Shown here: positions 16,816-25,072 of the stretch, piece after piece
How the letters are laid out: every line of letters begins with the position of its first letter
How positions within the stretch are numbered: the first letter of the stretch is position 1
From: Streptomyces cinnabarinus
Lineage (GTDB): Bacteria > Actinomycetota > Actinomycetes > Streptomycetales > Streptomycetaceae
Reading direction: 5' to 3'
NCBI RefSeq assembly: GCF_027270315.1
Contig: NZ_CP114413.1
Span: 8,494,001-8,558,000 of the forward strand
DNA: 64,000 nucleotides
Notes under the pieces: generated by a model
Seen by the model: the letters and a program-made list of their open reading frames with translations, nothing else
Told to the model about the DNA's origin: nothing
The model's database searches: none
Made by a program: the position numbers and the translations under genes

Positions 16816-18404
16816 GAGCGTGCCTCCGCGTGGCGCACCAGATGGCGGGTGTAGGCCTCCGGGGTGAAGAAGGGCGGCAACTCGCCGCTCAGCGCGTTCC
16901 GTTGGAAGAGCGCACGGATCTCGTCGACGGGCGCCGACGCGTCCTCCGCCCGCAGCGCCGCCACTTCGGAGTCGAGCAGCTCCAGCACCGTCACCCGGTC
17001 GATCACCCGGTGCCGCAGCCACTGCCAGATCTGCACCCGGGCGATCTCCGCGGTCGCCGCGTCCTCCATCAGCCCGTACAGCGCGACCGCCCCCTTGCCC
17101 CGCAGCCACGCGGCGAAGTAGCGCACCGAGACGGCGATGTTGGCGCGCACGCCGTCGGGCGTCGGCGGGCCGCTGATCCGACGCACCGAGAGCAGATCCG
17201 CCGCCCGCACGTCCACGTCGTCGCGCGTCCGGTCGATCTGGTGGGGCCGTTCGCCGAGCACGCCGTCGAAGACCTCACGGCAGACGGGGACGAGCCCCGG
17301 GTGAGCCACCCAGGAGCCGTCGAAGCCGTCCTCCGCCTCCCGCTCCTTGTCCAGCCGGACCGTGGCGAGCGCCGCCGTACGCGCCTCGGGGTCCGCCCCG
17401 GGCACCTGGGCGGCCATGCCGCCGATGGCGTGCGCGCCCCGCCTGTGGCAGGTGCGCACCAGCAGTTCGGTGTACGCCCGCAGGAACGGGGCGGTCATGG
17501 TCACCCTCGCCCGGTCCGGAAGGAGGAAGTCGGAGCGATGTCCGAACGTCTTGATCAGGCTGAACAGGTAGTCCCAGCGGCCCGCGTTGAGCCCGGCGCC
17601 GTGCTCACGCAGCTCGTGGAGGATCTCCTCCATCTCGAAGGCGGCGGTGATCGTCTCGATCAGGACGGTGGCCCGGACGGTGCCGCGCGGTATGCCGAGC
17701 AGCTCCTGGGCCCTGACGAAGATGTCGTTCCACAGTCGGGCCTCGTAGCGGTTCTCCAGCTTGGGCAGATAGAAGTACGGGCCGTGCCCGGCGTCGATCT
17801 GGCGCTGGGCGCAGTGGAAGAAGTACAGACCGAAGTCGACCAGCGCGGCGGGCACCGGCCGCCCCTCGAACTCCAGGTGCTCTTCGTCCAGATGCCAGCC
17901 GCGCGGCCGGACCACGATCGTGGCGAGCCGCTCGCCGAGCCGGTACTCCCTGCCCTGCGGGGTGGTGAAGTCGATCCGGCGCTCGATGGCGTCGAGGAGG
18001 TTCAGCTGGCCGCCGACGATGTGGTCCCACAGCGGGGACGTGGCGTCCTCGAAGTCGGCCATCCAGACACTGGCACCGGAGTTGAGGGCGTTGACCGTCA
18101 TCCGGCGGTCCGGTGGGCCGGTGATCTCGACCCGCCGGTCGGTCAGGCCGGGCGCGGGCGGTGCGACCCGCCAGCCGGGGTCGTCCCGGACGGTGGCGGT
18201 GACCATGGGGAAGTCGAGCGGTGAGCCGGTGGCCAGCCGCAGGGCCTGGCGGCGCCGTTCCTTCATCAGGTCCTGGCGGCGCGGGCCGAACTCGGCGGCC
18301 AGCCGGCCCACGAAGTCCAGGGCGGCGGGCGTGAGGATCTCGTCGTGCCGGTGGCCTGGGGGCGCGAGGACGCGGAGGCGGTGGGAGAGGGCGGTGACGG
18401 ACAT
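16812..18404 (-). CDS. aceB: Malate synthase (A type)
   Basis: 530 residues. It condenses glyoxylate and acetyl-CoA to malate. Visible family blocks are ADFEDATSPLWDHIVGGQLNL, RPRGWHLDEEHLEFEGRPVP, YFYLPKLENRYEARLWNDIF, VLIETITAAFEMEEILHELREH and the catalytic end ...GVRANIAVSVRYFAAWLRGKGAVALYGLMEDAATAEI. The ATG at 18404 has AGGAG 7 nt upstream. It follows aceA by 35 bp and overlaps hbdA by 4 nt, so the three form one transcript from the promoter beyond 19723. Confidence 0.95.
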   Translation of the reverse strand: MSVTALSHRLRVLAPPGHRHDEILTPAALDFVGRLAAEFGPRRQDLMKERRRQALRLATGSPLDFPMVTATVRDDPGWRVAPPAPGLTDRRVEITGPPDRRMTVNALNSGASVWMADFEDATSPLWDHIVGGQLNLLDAIERRIDFTTPQGREYRLGERLATIVVRPRGWHLDEEHLEFEGRPVPAALVDFGLYFFHCAQRQIDAGHGPYFYLPKLENRYEARLWNDIFVRAQELLGIPRGTVRATVLIETITAAFEMEEILHELREHGAGLNAGRWDYLFSLIKTFGHRSDFLLPDRARVTMTAPFLRAYTELLVRTCHRRGAHAIGGMAAQVPGADPEARTAALATVRLDKEREAEDGFDGSWVAHPGLVPVCREVFDGVLGERPHQIDRTRDDVDVRAADLLSVRRISGPPTPDGVRANIAVSVRYFAAWLRGKGAVALYGLMEDAATAEIARVQIWQWLRHRVIDRVTVLELLDSEVAALRAEDASAPVDEIRALFQRNALSGELPPFFTPEAYTRHLVRHAEARS

Positions 18405-18439
18405 GGTGGGTCTCCTGACCGGGACGGGATGACGGTGAC

Positions 18440-19723
18440 CTAGTGGAACTGCTCCTCCTCGGTCGAGCCGGCGAGCGCGGTCGTGGCGGAAGCGGGGTTC
18501 ACGGCGGTGGAGACGAGGTCGAAGTAGCCGGTGCCGACCTCGCGTTGGTGTCGCACGGCGGTGAAACCGTGCTCCTGGGCGGCGAACTCCCGCTCCTGGA
18601 GGTCGACGTAGGCGGTCATGCCGTGCTCGGCGTAGCCGCGGGCGAGGTCGAACATGCCGTGGTTGAGGGAGTGGAACCCGGCCAGGGTGATGAACTGGAA
18701 CCGGTAGCCCATCGCCCCCAGCTCCCGCTGGAACTTGGCGATCCGGTCGTCGTCCAGCGCCGCCTTCCAGTTGAAGGAGGGCGAGCAGTTGTAGGCCAGC
18801 ATCTGGTCCGGGTACTGGGCGTGGATGGCCTCGGCGAACTCGCGGGCCTGGGCGAGGTCGGGGGTGCCGGTCTCGACCCAGATCAGGTCGGCGTACGGGG
18901 CGTAGGCGAGGCCGCGGGCGATGACGGGGGCCATGCCGTTGCGGACCCGGTAGAAGCCCTCGGCGGTCCGCTCGCCGGTGACGAACTCCGCGTCCCGCTC
19001 GTCGACATCGCTGGTGAGGAGGTTGGCGGCCAGGGCGTCCGTACGGGCGACGATCACCGTCGGGACGTCGGCGATGTCGGCGGCGAGGCGGGCCGCGTTC
19101 AGGGTGCGGATGTGCTGGGAGGTGGGCACGAGCACCTTGCCGCCTAGATGGCCGCACTTCTTCTCCGAGGCGAGCTGGTCCTCGTAGTGGATGCCGGCCG
19201 CCCCGGCCGCGATCATCGCCTTGGTCAGCTCGAAGGCGTTCAGCGGACCGCCGAACCCGGCCTCGGCGTCGGCGACGATCGGCGCGAGCCAGTCCGTCGT
19301 GTCGCCCGCCCCTTCCGCGGTGGCGATCTGGTCGGCGCGCAGGAGGGCGTTGTTGATCCGACGGACCACCTGCGGCACCGAGTTGACCGGGTACAGGCTC
19401 TGGTCGGGGTAGGTGTGACCGGCCTGGTTGGCATCGGCGGCGACCTGCCAGCCGGACAGGTAGATCGCCTGGAGCCCGGCCTTCACCTGCTGGACGGCCT
19501 GCCCGCCGGTGAGCGCGCCGAGCGCGTGGACATAGTCCCGCTCGTGCAGCTGCCGCCAGAGCCGCTCGGCGCCCCGGCGGGCCAGGGTGTGCTCCTCGCG
19601 GACGCTGCCGGACAGTCGGATCACGTCCTCGGCCGGGTAGGTGCGCTCGATGCCCTGCCACCGTGCGTCGGTGGCCCAGCGCCGCGCGAGTTCCTCGGCC
19701 GCCTGCGTCCTCGCCTCTGCCAT
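18440..19723 (-). CDS. aceA: Isocitrate lyase
   Basis: 427 residues. It splits isocitrate into succinate and glyoxylate. The active-site loop KKCGH (Cys190) is intact, as are LSGWQVAADAN, VADAEAGFGG, IVARTDA and the C-terminal NCSPSFNWKAALDDDRIAKF. The ATG at 19723 (MAEARTQAAEEL) was chosen because the open frame beyond it runs into the regulatory region. AGGAG is 12 nt upstream, slightly long. First gene of aceA-aceB-hbdA. A direct repeat in the leader and the divergent ScfR/RamB-like gene suggest control by acetate or short-chain acyl-CoA. Confidence 0.95.
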   Translation of the reverse strand: MAEARTQAAEELARRWATDARWQGIERTYPAEDVIRLSGSVREEHTLARRGAERLWRQLHERDYVHALGALTGGQAVQQVKAGLQAIYLSGWQVAADANQAGHTYPDQSLYPVNSVPQVVRRINNALLRADQIATAEGAGDTTDWLAPIVADAEAGFGGPLNAFELTKAMIAAGAAGIHYEDQLASEKKCGHLGGKVLVPTSQHIRTLNAARLAADIADVPTVIVARTDALAANLLTSDVDERDAEFVTGERTAEGFYRVRNGMAPVIARGLAYAPYADLIWVETGTPDLAQAREFAEAIHAQYPDQMLAYNCSPSFNWKAALDDDRIAKFQRELGAMGYRFQFITLAGFHSLNHGMFDLARGYAEHGMTAYVDLQEREFAAQEHGFTAVRHQREVGTGYFDLVSTAVNPASATTALAGSTEEEQFH

Positions 19724-19786
19724 GACTGTCACCGTCTCCTCGGTCTGTGTGCATGTGCCAACACCCGCCGCCAATGCGGAAGGGGC

Positions 19787-19867
19787 GTGGCACTGCGTGT
19801 CTTTGATCTGCCGCGAACGCTCGTCATCAGGTCCGCAGCGGCAACTCTGGCAGTGGCACTGAGTGTC
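19787..19867. promoter_or_regulatory. Direct repeats upstream of aceA
   Basis: GTGGCACTGCGTGTC (19787-19801) and GTGGCACTGAGTGTC (19853-19867) are 15-bp direct repeats differing in one base, exactly 66 bp apart (about six helical turns). They lie 64 and 130 bp before the aceA start, on the aceA side of the divergent gap. They look like sites of a transcription factor that loops or binds cooperatively; the factor is not identified. Confidence 0.5.
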
Positions 19868-19883
19868 AACAACCGTGGCTGAA

Positions 19884-19930
19884 TGCCAAGTTCTGCGAAT
19901 CTTCCGAGCGTCGATTGCCAATTTTGCGAA
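19884..19930. promoter_or_regulatory. RamB-like boxes upstream of the ScfR/RamB-like gene
   Basis: TGCCAAGTTCTGCGAA (19884-19899) and TGCCAATTTTGCGAA (19916-19930) are near-identical. Their TT(C/T)TGCGAA part resembles the half-site AAAGTTTGCAAA-like consensus reported for corynebacterial RamB, which controls aceA/aceB. They sit between aceA and the RamB-like gene and 57 bp before its GTG, fitting autoregulation and control of aceA. Confidence 0.5.
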
Positions 19931-19986
19931 GGGTGAATCGCGGCGCTGATCGCGTACGCTGGCCGGAACCGGACGGGGAGGACGAG

Positions 19987-21393
19987 GTGGCGGGCAAGAC
20001 GTACGCGGGGGCGCGTCTGCGACGGCTGCGCGAGGAACGGCGGATGAGCCAGGCCCAACTGGCCCGGGTCCTCGGCATCTCGCCCAGCTATCTCAACCAG
20101 ATGGAACACGACTCCCGGCCACTCACCGTCCCGGTCCTGCTCCGGCTGACCGAGGCTTTCGGCGTCGACCCGGGCTTCTTCTCCGAACGTGACACCACCC
20201 GGCTGGTGGCGGACCTGAGGGAAGCGCTCACGCAGGAACTCGCCGAGTCCCGGGTGTCCCCGGCCGACCTCGCCGACGTCGCGGGGCGTCTGCCCGCCGT
20301 GGCACAGGTGCTGCTCGACCTCGCCCGGCGCAACCAACTGCTCTCCGAGCGGCTCGCCGGAGCGACGGACGCCCGTGCCCGCGACCGCGCCACGGCGCTC
20401 TCACCCCACGAGGAGATGCGGGACTTCTTCTACCGCCGCCAGAACTATCTGCACGACACCGACGTCGCCGCCGAACGCCTCGCCGGTGAACTCGGCATCC
20501 GGCCCGGCGAGGTGCTCGGCGCCCTGACCGCACGCCTGGCCGACACCCACGGTGTGCGCCTGGCCGCGCAGGCCGGAGGCCGACTGCACCGCTACGACGA
20601 CACGACCCGCACCCTGCACCTGTCGACCCACCTGCGGCCCGGTCAGCGGGCCTTCCGCATGGCGACCCAGCTCGCCCTGCTGGAACACGGCGAGGACCTC
20701 GACCGCCAGGCCGCCGAGGACTTCCCGGCCGGGTCGCCCACCCACGCCCTGGCCCGCATCGGCATCGCGCACTACTTCGCCGCCGCGCTGATCCTGCCGT
20801 ACACCGCCTTCCACACGGCGGCCGAGGAGTTCCGCTACGACATCGAACGCCTCACCGACCGCTACGGCCTCGGCTACGAGACCGTCTGCCACCGCCTGAG
20901 CACCCTCCAGCGGCCCCGGCTGCGCGGCGTGCCGTTCTCGTTCGTCCGGGTGGACCGCGCCGGGAACATGTCCAAGCGGCAGTCGGCGACCGGCTTCCAC
21001 TTCTCCCGGGCCGGCGGCACCTGCCCGCTGTGGAACGTCTACGAGGCATTCGCCGCGCCCGGCCGCATCCACCTCCAGGTCGCCGAAATGCCGGACGGGC
21101 AGCGCTACTTGTGGACGGCCCGCGCGGTGACCCGGCACCGCGGCGGGTGGGGAGAGCCCGGCAAGACGTATGCCATCGGGCTGGGTTGCGAGATCCGCCA
21201 TGCCCACCGGCTGGTCTACTCCGACGGGCTCGACCTGGCCAATGACTCGGCCGTGACCGCCATCGGCATGGGGTGCCGGGTCTGTGAGCGGCTGGAGTGC
21301 CCGCAGCGGGCCGCGCCGCCGCTCGGCCGTTCCCTGCGCATCGACCAGAACAGCAGTACCTTCGTGCCGTATCCGGTCACCGACCCCTCATGA
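19987..21393 (+). CDS. XRE-type regulator of the RamB / short-chain fatty acyl (ScfR) family
   Basis: 468 residues from GTG 19987, with GGGGAGG upstream. Residues ~1-65 are a helix-turn-helix (LRRLREERRMSQAQLARVLGISPSYLNQMEHDSRP). The long middle has a zinc-peptidase-like fold common to this family (ARIGIAHYFAAALILPYTAFHTAAEEFRYDIERL). The C-terminal part has CRVCERLECPQR, three cysteines usual in the family. Corynebacterial RamB and mycobacterial homologues regulate glyoxylate-shunt and propionate genes in response to acyl-CoA. Divergence from aceA and the RamB-like boxes support the same job here. The 9 codons upstream in the longer open frame lack a ribosome site. Confidence 0.85.
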   Translation: MAGKTYAGARLRRLREERRMSQAQLARVLGISPSYLNQMEHDSRPLTVPVLLRLTEAFGVDPGFFSERDTTRLVADLREALTQELAESRVSPADLADVAGRLPAVAQVLLDLARRNQLLSERLAGATDARARDRATALSPHEEMRDFFYRRQNYLHDTDVAAERLAGELGIRPGEVLGALTARLADTHGVRLAAQAGGRLHRYDDTTRTLHLSTHLRPGQRAFRMATQLALLEHGEDLDRQAAEDFPAGSPTHALARIGIAHYFAAALILPYTAFHTAAEEFRYDIERLTDRYGLGYETVCHRLSTLQRPRLRGVPFSFVRVDRAGNMSKRQSATGFHFSRAGGTCPLWNVYEAFAAPGRIHLQVAEMPDGQRYLWTARAVTRHRGGWGEPGKTYAIGLGCEIRHAHRLVYSDGLDLANDSAVTAIGMGCRVCERLECPQRAAPPLGRSLRIDQNSSTFVPYPVTDPS

Positions 21394-21410
21394 CCGACGG
21401 GCCGGAGGGC

Positions 21411-21734
21411 CTACTCGGAGGCGCGCCGCCCCAGCCTGCGGCCCCCGGCCTCCCGGGCCACCCGCACCCGGTCCGCCACCCCGCCGACGACCGTGCACAC
21501 CGCGCAGCCCGAGCCCGCACAGGCATGGGCGGCGCCCACCTCGGCCAGGGCCGTGTCGACGTCGGCCAGCACCCGGAGCAGTTCCTCGACGGTGCCCAAC
21601 AGGGCGCGCATGCGGGCGCTCTGGCCGCCCACCTGTCGGCGGGTGGCCAGCAACCGGGCGAAGTCCTCACCGGACACGGCGACCAGCTCCTGCCCGTCGA
21701 CCACGACCGGCCGGCCCCGAGGCACATCACCCAT
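21411..21734 (-). CDS. Small hypothetical protein downstream of cbiO
   Basis: 107 residues from ATG 21734, overlapping the end of the CbiO gene by 8 nt, so translation is coupled to the cobalt operon. It opens MGDVPRGRPVVVDGQELVAVSGEDF, has a leucine-rich helical middle (MRALLGTVEELLRVLADVDTALAEVG) and a cysteine pair HACAGSGCAVC that could bind a metal. It may be an accessory of cobalt handling; that is inferred only from position. Longer starts would extend into CbiO. Confidence 0.6.
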   Translation of the reverse strand: MGDVPRGRPVVVDGQELVAVSGEDFARLLATRRQVGGQSARMRALLGTVEELLRVLADVDTALAEVGAAHACAGSGCAVCTVVGGVADRVRVAREAGGRRLGRRASE

Positions 21735-22569
21735 CGGCCGGTATCGGGGCGGCCAGCGCGGCAAGCTCCTCAGGCGTACGCGGACCCGCCGCACCTCCAC
21801 CCAACAGACCCTGCCCCCGCAGCAGTTCGGCTGCCGCGACACCCCACGGCAACCGCAGTCCGGCCTCCTTCAGGAGATCGGTGCGGGCCAGCATCTCGGG
21901 CGCGGGGCCGGTGCGGGCGCCACCCGGAGTGAGGAGCGCCGCGTCGTCGGCCCAGCGCAGGGCGAGGTCGACGTCGTGCGTGGCCATGACCACGGTGGTG
22001 CCGTTCGCCCGCAGTCCGTCGAGCGTGGCCAGCAGCCGCTCCTGCCCGTCCGGGTCGAGCCCGGCGGTCGGCTCGTCGAGGATCAGCACCCGGGGCCGCA
22101 TCGCCACGGCACCGGCGATCGCGGTCCGCTTGCGCTGCCCGTAGGAGAGCAGATGCGTGGGCCGCTCGGCGAGCGCCGTGATGTCCAGCGCGGCGAGCGC
22201 CTCCTCGACCCGCGCCCGCACCTCGGCGTCGGAGAGTCCGAGGTTGAGCGGCCCGAAGGACACGTCCTGCCCGACCGAGGCCGCGAAGAGCTGGTCGTCG
22301 GGATCCTGCACCACCAGCTGAACGGTCGTCCGCAACCGGGTCAGCCCCTTGCGGTCGTACGACACCGCCCGTCCCTCGACGGTCAGTTGGCCCTCGCGCG
22401 GCCGAAGTCCCCCGCTCAGCAGCCGCATCAGTGTCGTCTTGCCGCTGCCGTTGCGGCCGAGCAGGGCCAGCGCCCGCCCCTCGCGCACCTCGAAGTCCAG
22501 GCCGTCGAGCACGGTCGGCCCTTCCTCGTAGGCGTAGGACGCGCCCCTGAGGGCGACCAACTCGCTCAT
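21727..22569 (-). CDS. cbiO: Cobalt/nickel ECF transporter ATPase
   Basis: 280 residues. Walker A GRNGSGKTT, Q-loop VVQDPDDQLFA, signature LLSYGQRKR and Walker B VLILDEP are complete, as for energy-coupling ABC ATPases. It powers uptake of cobalt by the CbiM/N/Q membrane complex. ATG 22569 overlaps the CbiQ stop by 4 nt. Because only one ATPase gene is present, it should work as a homodimer, as in CbiMNQO. Confidence 0.92.
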   Translation of the reverse strand: MSELVALRGASYAYEEGPTVLDGLDFEVREGRALALLGRNGSGKTTLMRLLSGGLRPREGQLTVEGRAVSYDRKGLTRLRTTVQLVVQDPDDQLFAASVGQDVSFGPLNLGLSDAEVRARVEEALAALDITALAERPTHLLSYGQRKRTAIAGAVAMRPRVLILDEPTAGLDPDGQERLLATLDGLRANGTTVVMATHDVDLALRWADDAALLTPGGARTGPAPEMLARTDLLKEAGLRLPWGVAAAELLRGQGLLGGGAAGPRTPEELAALAAPIPADG

Positions 22570-23315
22570 GACAGGGGACCTTCCAGTACGAGGGTGAGGG
22601 CGGCCAGCGCCACGAGCAGCCCGCAGCTCGCCGCCGTGAAACGGACCGAGATCCGGGCCTCGGGCACCAGCACGCGAAGCGTGCCGTCGTAGCCGCGCCC
22701 GGCGAGCCCCGCCTGAAGCCGGGTGGCCCGGTCGAAGGCGCGCACGAACGCGGTGGCCCCGAGCCCGCCCAGGGACCGCCACGTCGCGGCCCGCGTGGTG
22801 TGCCCGAGCCGCGCTCCCTGGGCGTCCCGGATCCGCCGCATCGAGTCCAGCAGCAGAAAGCTCATCCGGTAGGTCACCAGTGCCACGTCGACCACGGCCG
22901 GTGGCACGCCGGCCTTCACCAGCCGCGGCAACAGGTCCGACATGGGCGTGGTGAACGCGAACAGCAGCACGCCCAGGGAGGCCGCGGAGGTGCGCAGCAG
23001 CAACTCCCCGGCCCGCACCGCGCCGTCGTCGGCGAGGGAGACGAAGCCGTCCGGCCCGCCCACCTGGACCAGCAGCGTGGCTGCGCCGGTGATGCAGAAG
23101 CCCAGAGGCACCCGGTAGGCCCGCCACAGCTTCCGGCCCGGCACGCCCGCCGGACCCAGCAGCACGGCGAGGGCGGTCACCAGGACCAGCGCGGCGCCGG
23201 GCCAGGGCGGCAGCGAGATCGCGAGCACGGTGAGACCGAGCCCGAGCACGGCCTTGTCCACGGGATGGCGGCGGCGCCAGCGACTGCTGTGCGCCGCCGC
23301 GTCGATGGGCAGCAC
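22566..23315 (-). CDS. cbiQ: Cobalt ECF transporter T component
   Basis: 249 residues with several hydrophobic segments (VLGLGLTVLAISLPPWPGAALVLV and ISVRFTAASCGLLVALAALTLVL among them). It carries the T-component coupling motif near SMRRIRDAQGARLG and a second such motif RATRLQAGLAGRGYDG, which dock onto the ATPase. It links CbiO to CbiM/CbiN in the membrane. Gap to cbiN is 6 nt and overlap with cbiO 4 nt, so the operon is tight. Confidence 0.9.
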   Translation of the reverse strand: MLPIDAAAHSSRWRRRHPVDKAVLGLGLTVLAISLPPWPGAALVLVTALAVLLGPAGVPGRKLWRAYRVPLGFCITGAATLLVQVGGPDGFVSLADDGAVRAGELLLRTSAASLGVLLFAFTTPMSDLLPRLVKAGVPPAVVDVALVTYRMSFLLLDSMRRIRDAQGARLGHTTRAATWRSLGGLGATAFVRAFDRATRLQAGLAGRGYDGTLRVLVPEARISVRFTAASCGLLVALAALTLVLEGPLS

Positions 23316-23321
23316 GAGGGC

Positions 23322-23684
23322 TCAGACCCCTTCGCCGTCCGACTCCCCGGCACTTCCCACGCCCACGGCATCCCGCTCCCGGGCCCGCAGCTCACCCTGC
23401 TTGCGGCCGCGCCGCAGCCCGAAGTAGTAGGCGAGGACACCGGCTCCGATGGCCGCCTGGAGGGAGAACAGCGCCGACTCGATCTCCCCGGACGGCGGCT
23501 CGTACAGCGGGGAGAACCACGGCTCGTAGTCCGGTTCGATCTCGGTGATCGCCGTCTCCGCCTCGCCGTCGGCGCCGGTGAACGGCTCCTCCTTGTGATC
23601 GCCCATCCCGAGGACCAGCGGCATCACCGCGAGCAGGGCCACCGCGAGCAGAAGCAGCAGGTTGATCTTGGTGTTACGGCTCAT
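23322..23684 (-). CDS. cbiN: Cobalt transport protein CbiN
   Basis: 120 residues with two predicted membrane segments (INLLLLLAVALLAVMPLVLG near the start and SLQAAIGAGVLAYYFGLRRG later) flanking an acidic external loop containing FTGADGEAETAI. This two-helix layout is typical of CbiN, which helps load CbiM. The tail is charged and longer than usual. Overlaps the cbiM stop by 4 nt. Confidence 0.9.
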   Translation of the reverse strand: MSRNTKINLLLLLAVALLAVMPLVLGMGDHKEEPFTGADGEAETAITEIEPDYEPWFSPLYEPPSGEIESALFSLQAAIGAGVLAYYFGLRRGRKQGELRARERDAVGVGSAGESDGEGV

Positions 23685-24388
23685 CGGGCCACCGCCTCGT
23701 TCGACTCGGCCGGGACCCGCTTGCCGCCGGAGAGCAGCACGCCGAGCCGGGTCAGCTCGCCCTTGCTGGACTGCACCAGCAGCCGCATCACCAGCACCGT
23801 GAGCAGCCCCTCGCTCACCGCGAGCGGGATCTGGGTGACCGCGAAGATGGAGCCGAACTTCCCGAGCGCGCCCAGGAAACCGCTGCTCGGGTCGGGGAAG
23901 GCGAGTGCCAGCTGGACGCTGGTGACGCAGTAGGTGGACAGGTCGGCGACGAATGCGCCGCAGAACACCGCGACCATCAGCGGCACGTCGTAGCGCCGGA
24001 GCAGCTTGTAGACCGCGTAGCCCGCCCATGGCCCGACGATCGCCATCGAGAAGACATTGGCGCCGAGCGTGGTCAGGCCGCCGTGGGCGAGCAACAGGGC
24101 CTGGAAGAGCAGGGTGATGGTGCCCAGGACCGCCATGATCGGCGGCCGGAACAGGATGGCCCCGAGGCCGGTGCCGGTGGGATGGGAACAACTCCCCGTC
24201 ACCGACGGCAGCTTGAGGGCGGACAGGACGAAGGTGAAGGCCCCGGAGGCGCCGAGGAGCAGGGTGCTCTCCGGGTGCTCCCTGACCTCACGGGTGAGTG
24301 ACCGTACTCCGTGGACGACGAACGGCGCGGACGCGACGCCCCAGGCGACCGCGTGCGCCGGTGGCAGGAAACCCTCGGCTATGTGCAT
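23681..24388 (-). CDS. cbiM: Cobalt transport protein CbiM (substrate-binding S component)
   Basis: 235 residues. It starts MHIAEGFLP, in which the N-terminal amine and His2 form part of the metal site in CbiM/NikM. The second conserved metal region is SCSHPTGTGLGAILF. There are about six hydrophobic helices. First gene of cbiMNQO, controlled by the cobalamin riboswitch just upstream, so cobalt uptake should stop when B12 is sufficient. Confidence 0.93.
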   Translation of the reverse strand: MHIAEGFLPPAHAVAWGVASAPFVVHGVRSLTREVREHPESTLLLGASGAFTFVLSALKLPSVTGSCSHPTGTGLGAILFRPPIMAVLGTITLLFQALLLAHGGLTTLGANVFSMAIVGPWAGYAVYKLLRRYDVPLMVAVFCGAFVADLSTYCVTSVQLALAFPDPSSGFLGALGKFGSIFAVTQIPLAVSEGLLTVLVMRLLVQSSKGELTRLGVLLSGGKRVPAESNEAVAR

Positions 24389-24430
24389 GGCTCAGCAGAC
24401 CCTCTCCAGCACCTCGTGGATGGTTGACGT

Positions 24431-24622
24431 GCCTTGGCCGGTCTCCTGGCTGACGGGTGACACCGCCCGGTGCTCCGCCTTCCCGGGTCACAAGGACCCA
24501 GTGGCTGCCCGCGAGGGCTGGAGCCGGACTTCCCGATCACAGTGGCGAGGGCCGCACCGGCATCACACCGGATTTCCCGTTCACCAAGGCGTGGTGACAG
24601 TAGTGCCTGATCAGGTCGGCTG
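24431..24622 (-). promoter_or_regulatory. Cobalamin riboswitch of cbiMNQO
   Basis: On the minus strand the leader reads GGGAAATCCGGTGTGATGCC, then GCCACTGTG, and the B12 box AGCCAGGAGACCGGCC at 24451-24436, with a strong peripheral GGCGG/CCGCC-type stem between. It ends 43 nt before the cbiM start, close enough to hide the ribosome site or a terminator. Borders are approximate; the remaining 24389-24430 is leader. Confidence 0.92.
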
Positions 24623-24692
24623 ACAAGCGCGCCTCGGGGGCGCAAAGACGGCGCACGCCAGCTCATACGCCCAGAGCGCGCACCCGCCGGGG

Positions 24693-24902
24693 TCACTCCC
24701 AGTGATAGCCGTCACCGAAGTTGAGGGTGTGCTCCAGGACGTCCTCCAACGGGTCGTTCAGCTCGATGCCGTTGACCACCGACACCACGGGCGCGTGGTT
24801 GGAGACACCCAGAAGGGGGCCGTCGTGGGCGGCGGCGTCCCCGGCCGTCGCAAGCACCGTCGCGGTCAGGGCAGCGGGCAGGAGGGTGAAGCGTGCGCGC
24901 AT
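24693..24902 (-). CDS. Small secreted protein of unknown function
   Basis: 69 residues from ATG 24902 (GGAGAGG upstream). Residues 1-24 are a signal peptide with likely cleavage after AAA (LATAGDAAA-HDG). The mature ~45 residues are acidic and contain SNHAPVVSVVNGIELNDP and a histidine- and aromatic-rich end FGDGYHWE. It lies upstream of the cobalt riboswitch on the same strand, with 70 nt between its stop and the riboswitch. I do not recognise a family. Confidence 0.6.
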   Translation of the reverse strand: MRARFTLLPAALTATVLATAGDAAAHDGPLLGVSNHAPVVSVVNGIELNDPLEDVLEHTLNFGDGYHWE

Positions 24903-25005
24903 GAGTGCCTCTCCTTCGAGACGGATCCCACACCGTGCGAGGACCCGCTCGGGAGGTACCGCGCACCCGGCACGCGGAGTCAACACGCCCGGGCAATTCA
25001 CCTGA

Positions 25006-25028
25006 AGGAGGCGGACGCTCCGCCTTCT
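25006..25028 (-). terminator. Hairpin downstream of the LysR gene
   Basis: AGGCGGA-CGC-TCCGCCT (25009-25025) forms a 7-bp perfect stem extended by a few weaker pairs. It is 45 nt beyond the LysR stop on the minus strand. There is no clear U-tract, so termination is probable but not certain. Confidence 0.45.
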
Positions 25029-25072
25029 CGGACGAGCCGCTTGCTGAGGCAGCGGGAGAACTCGGTCTGAAT

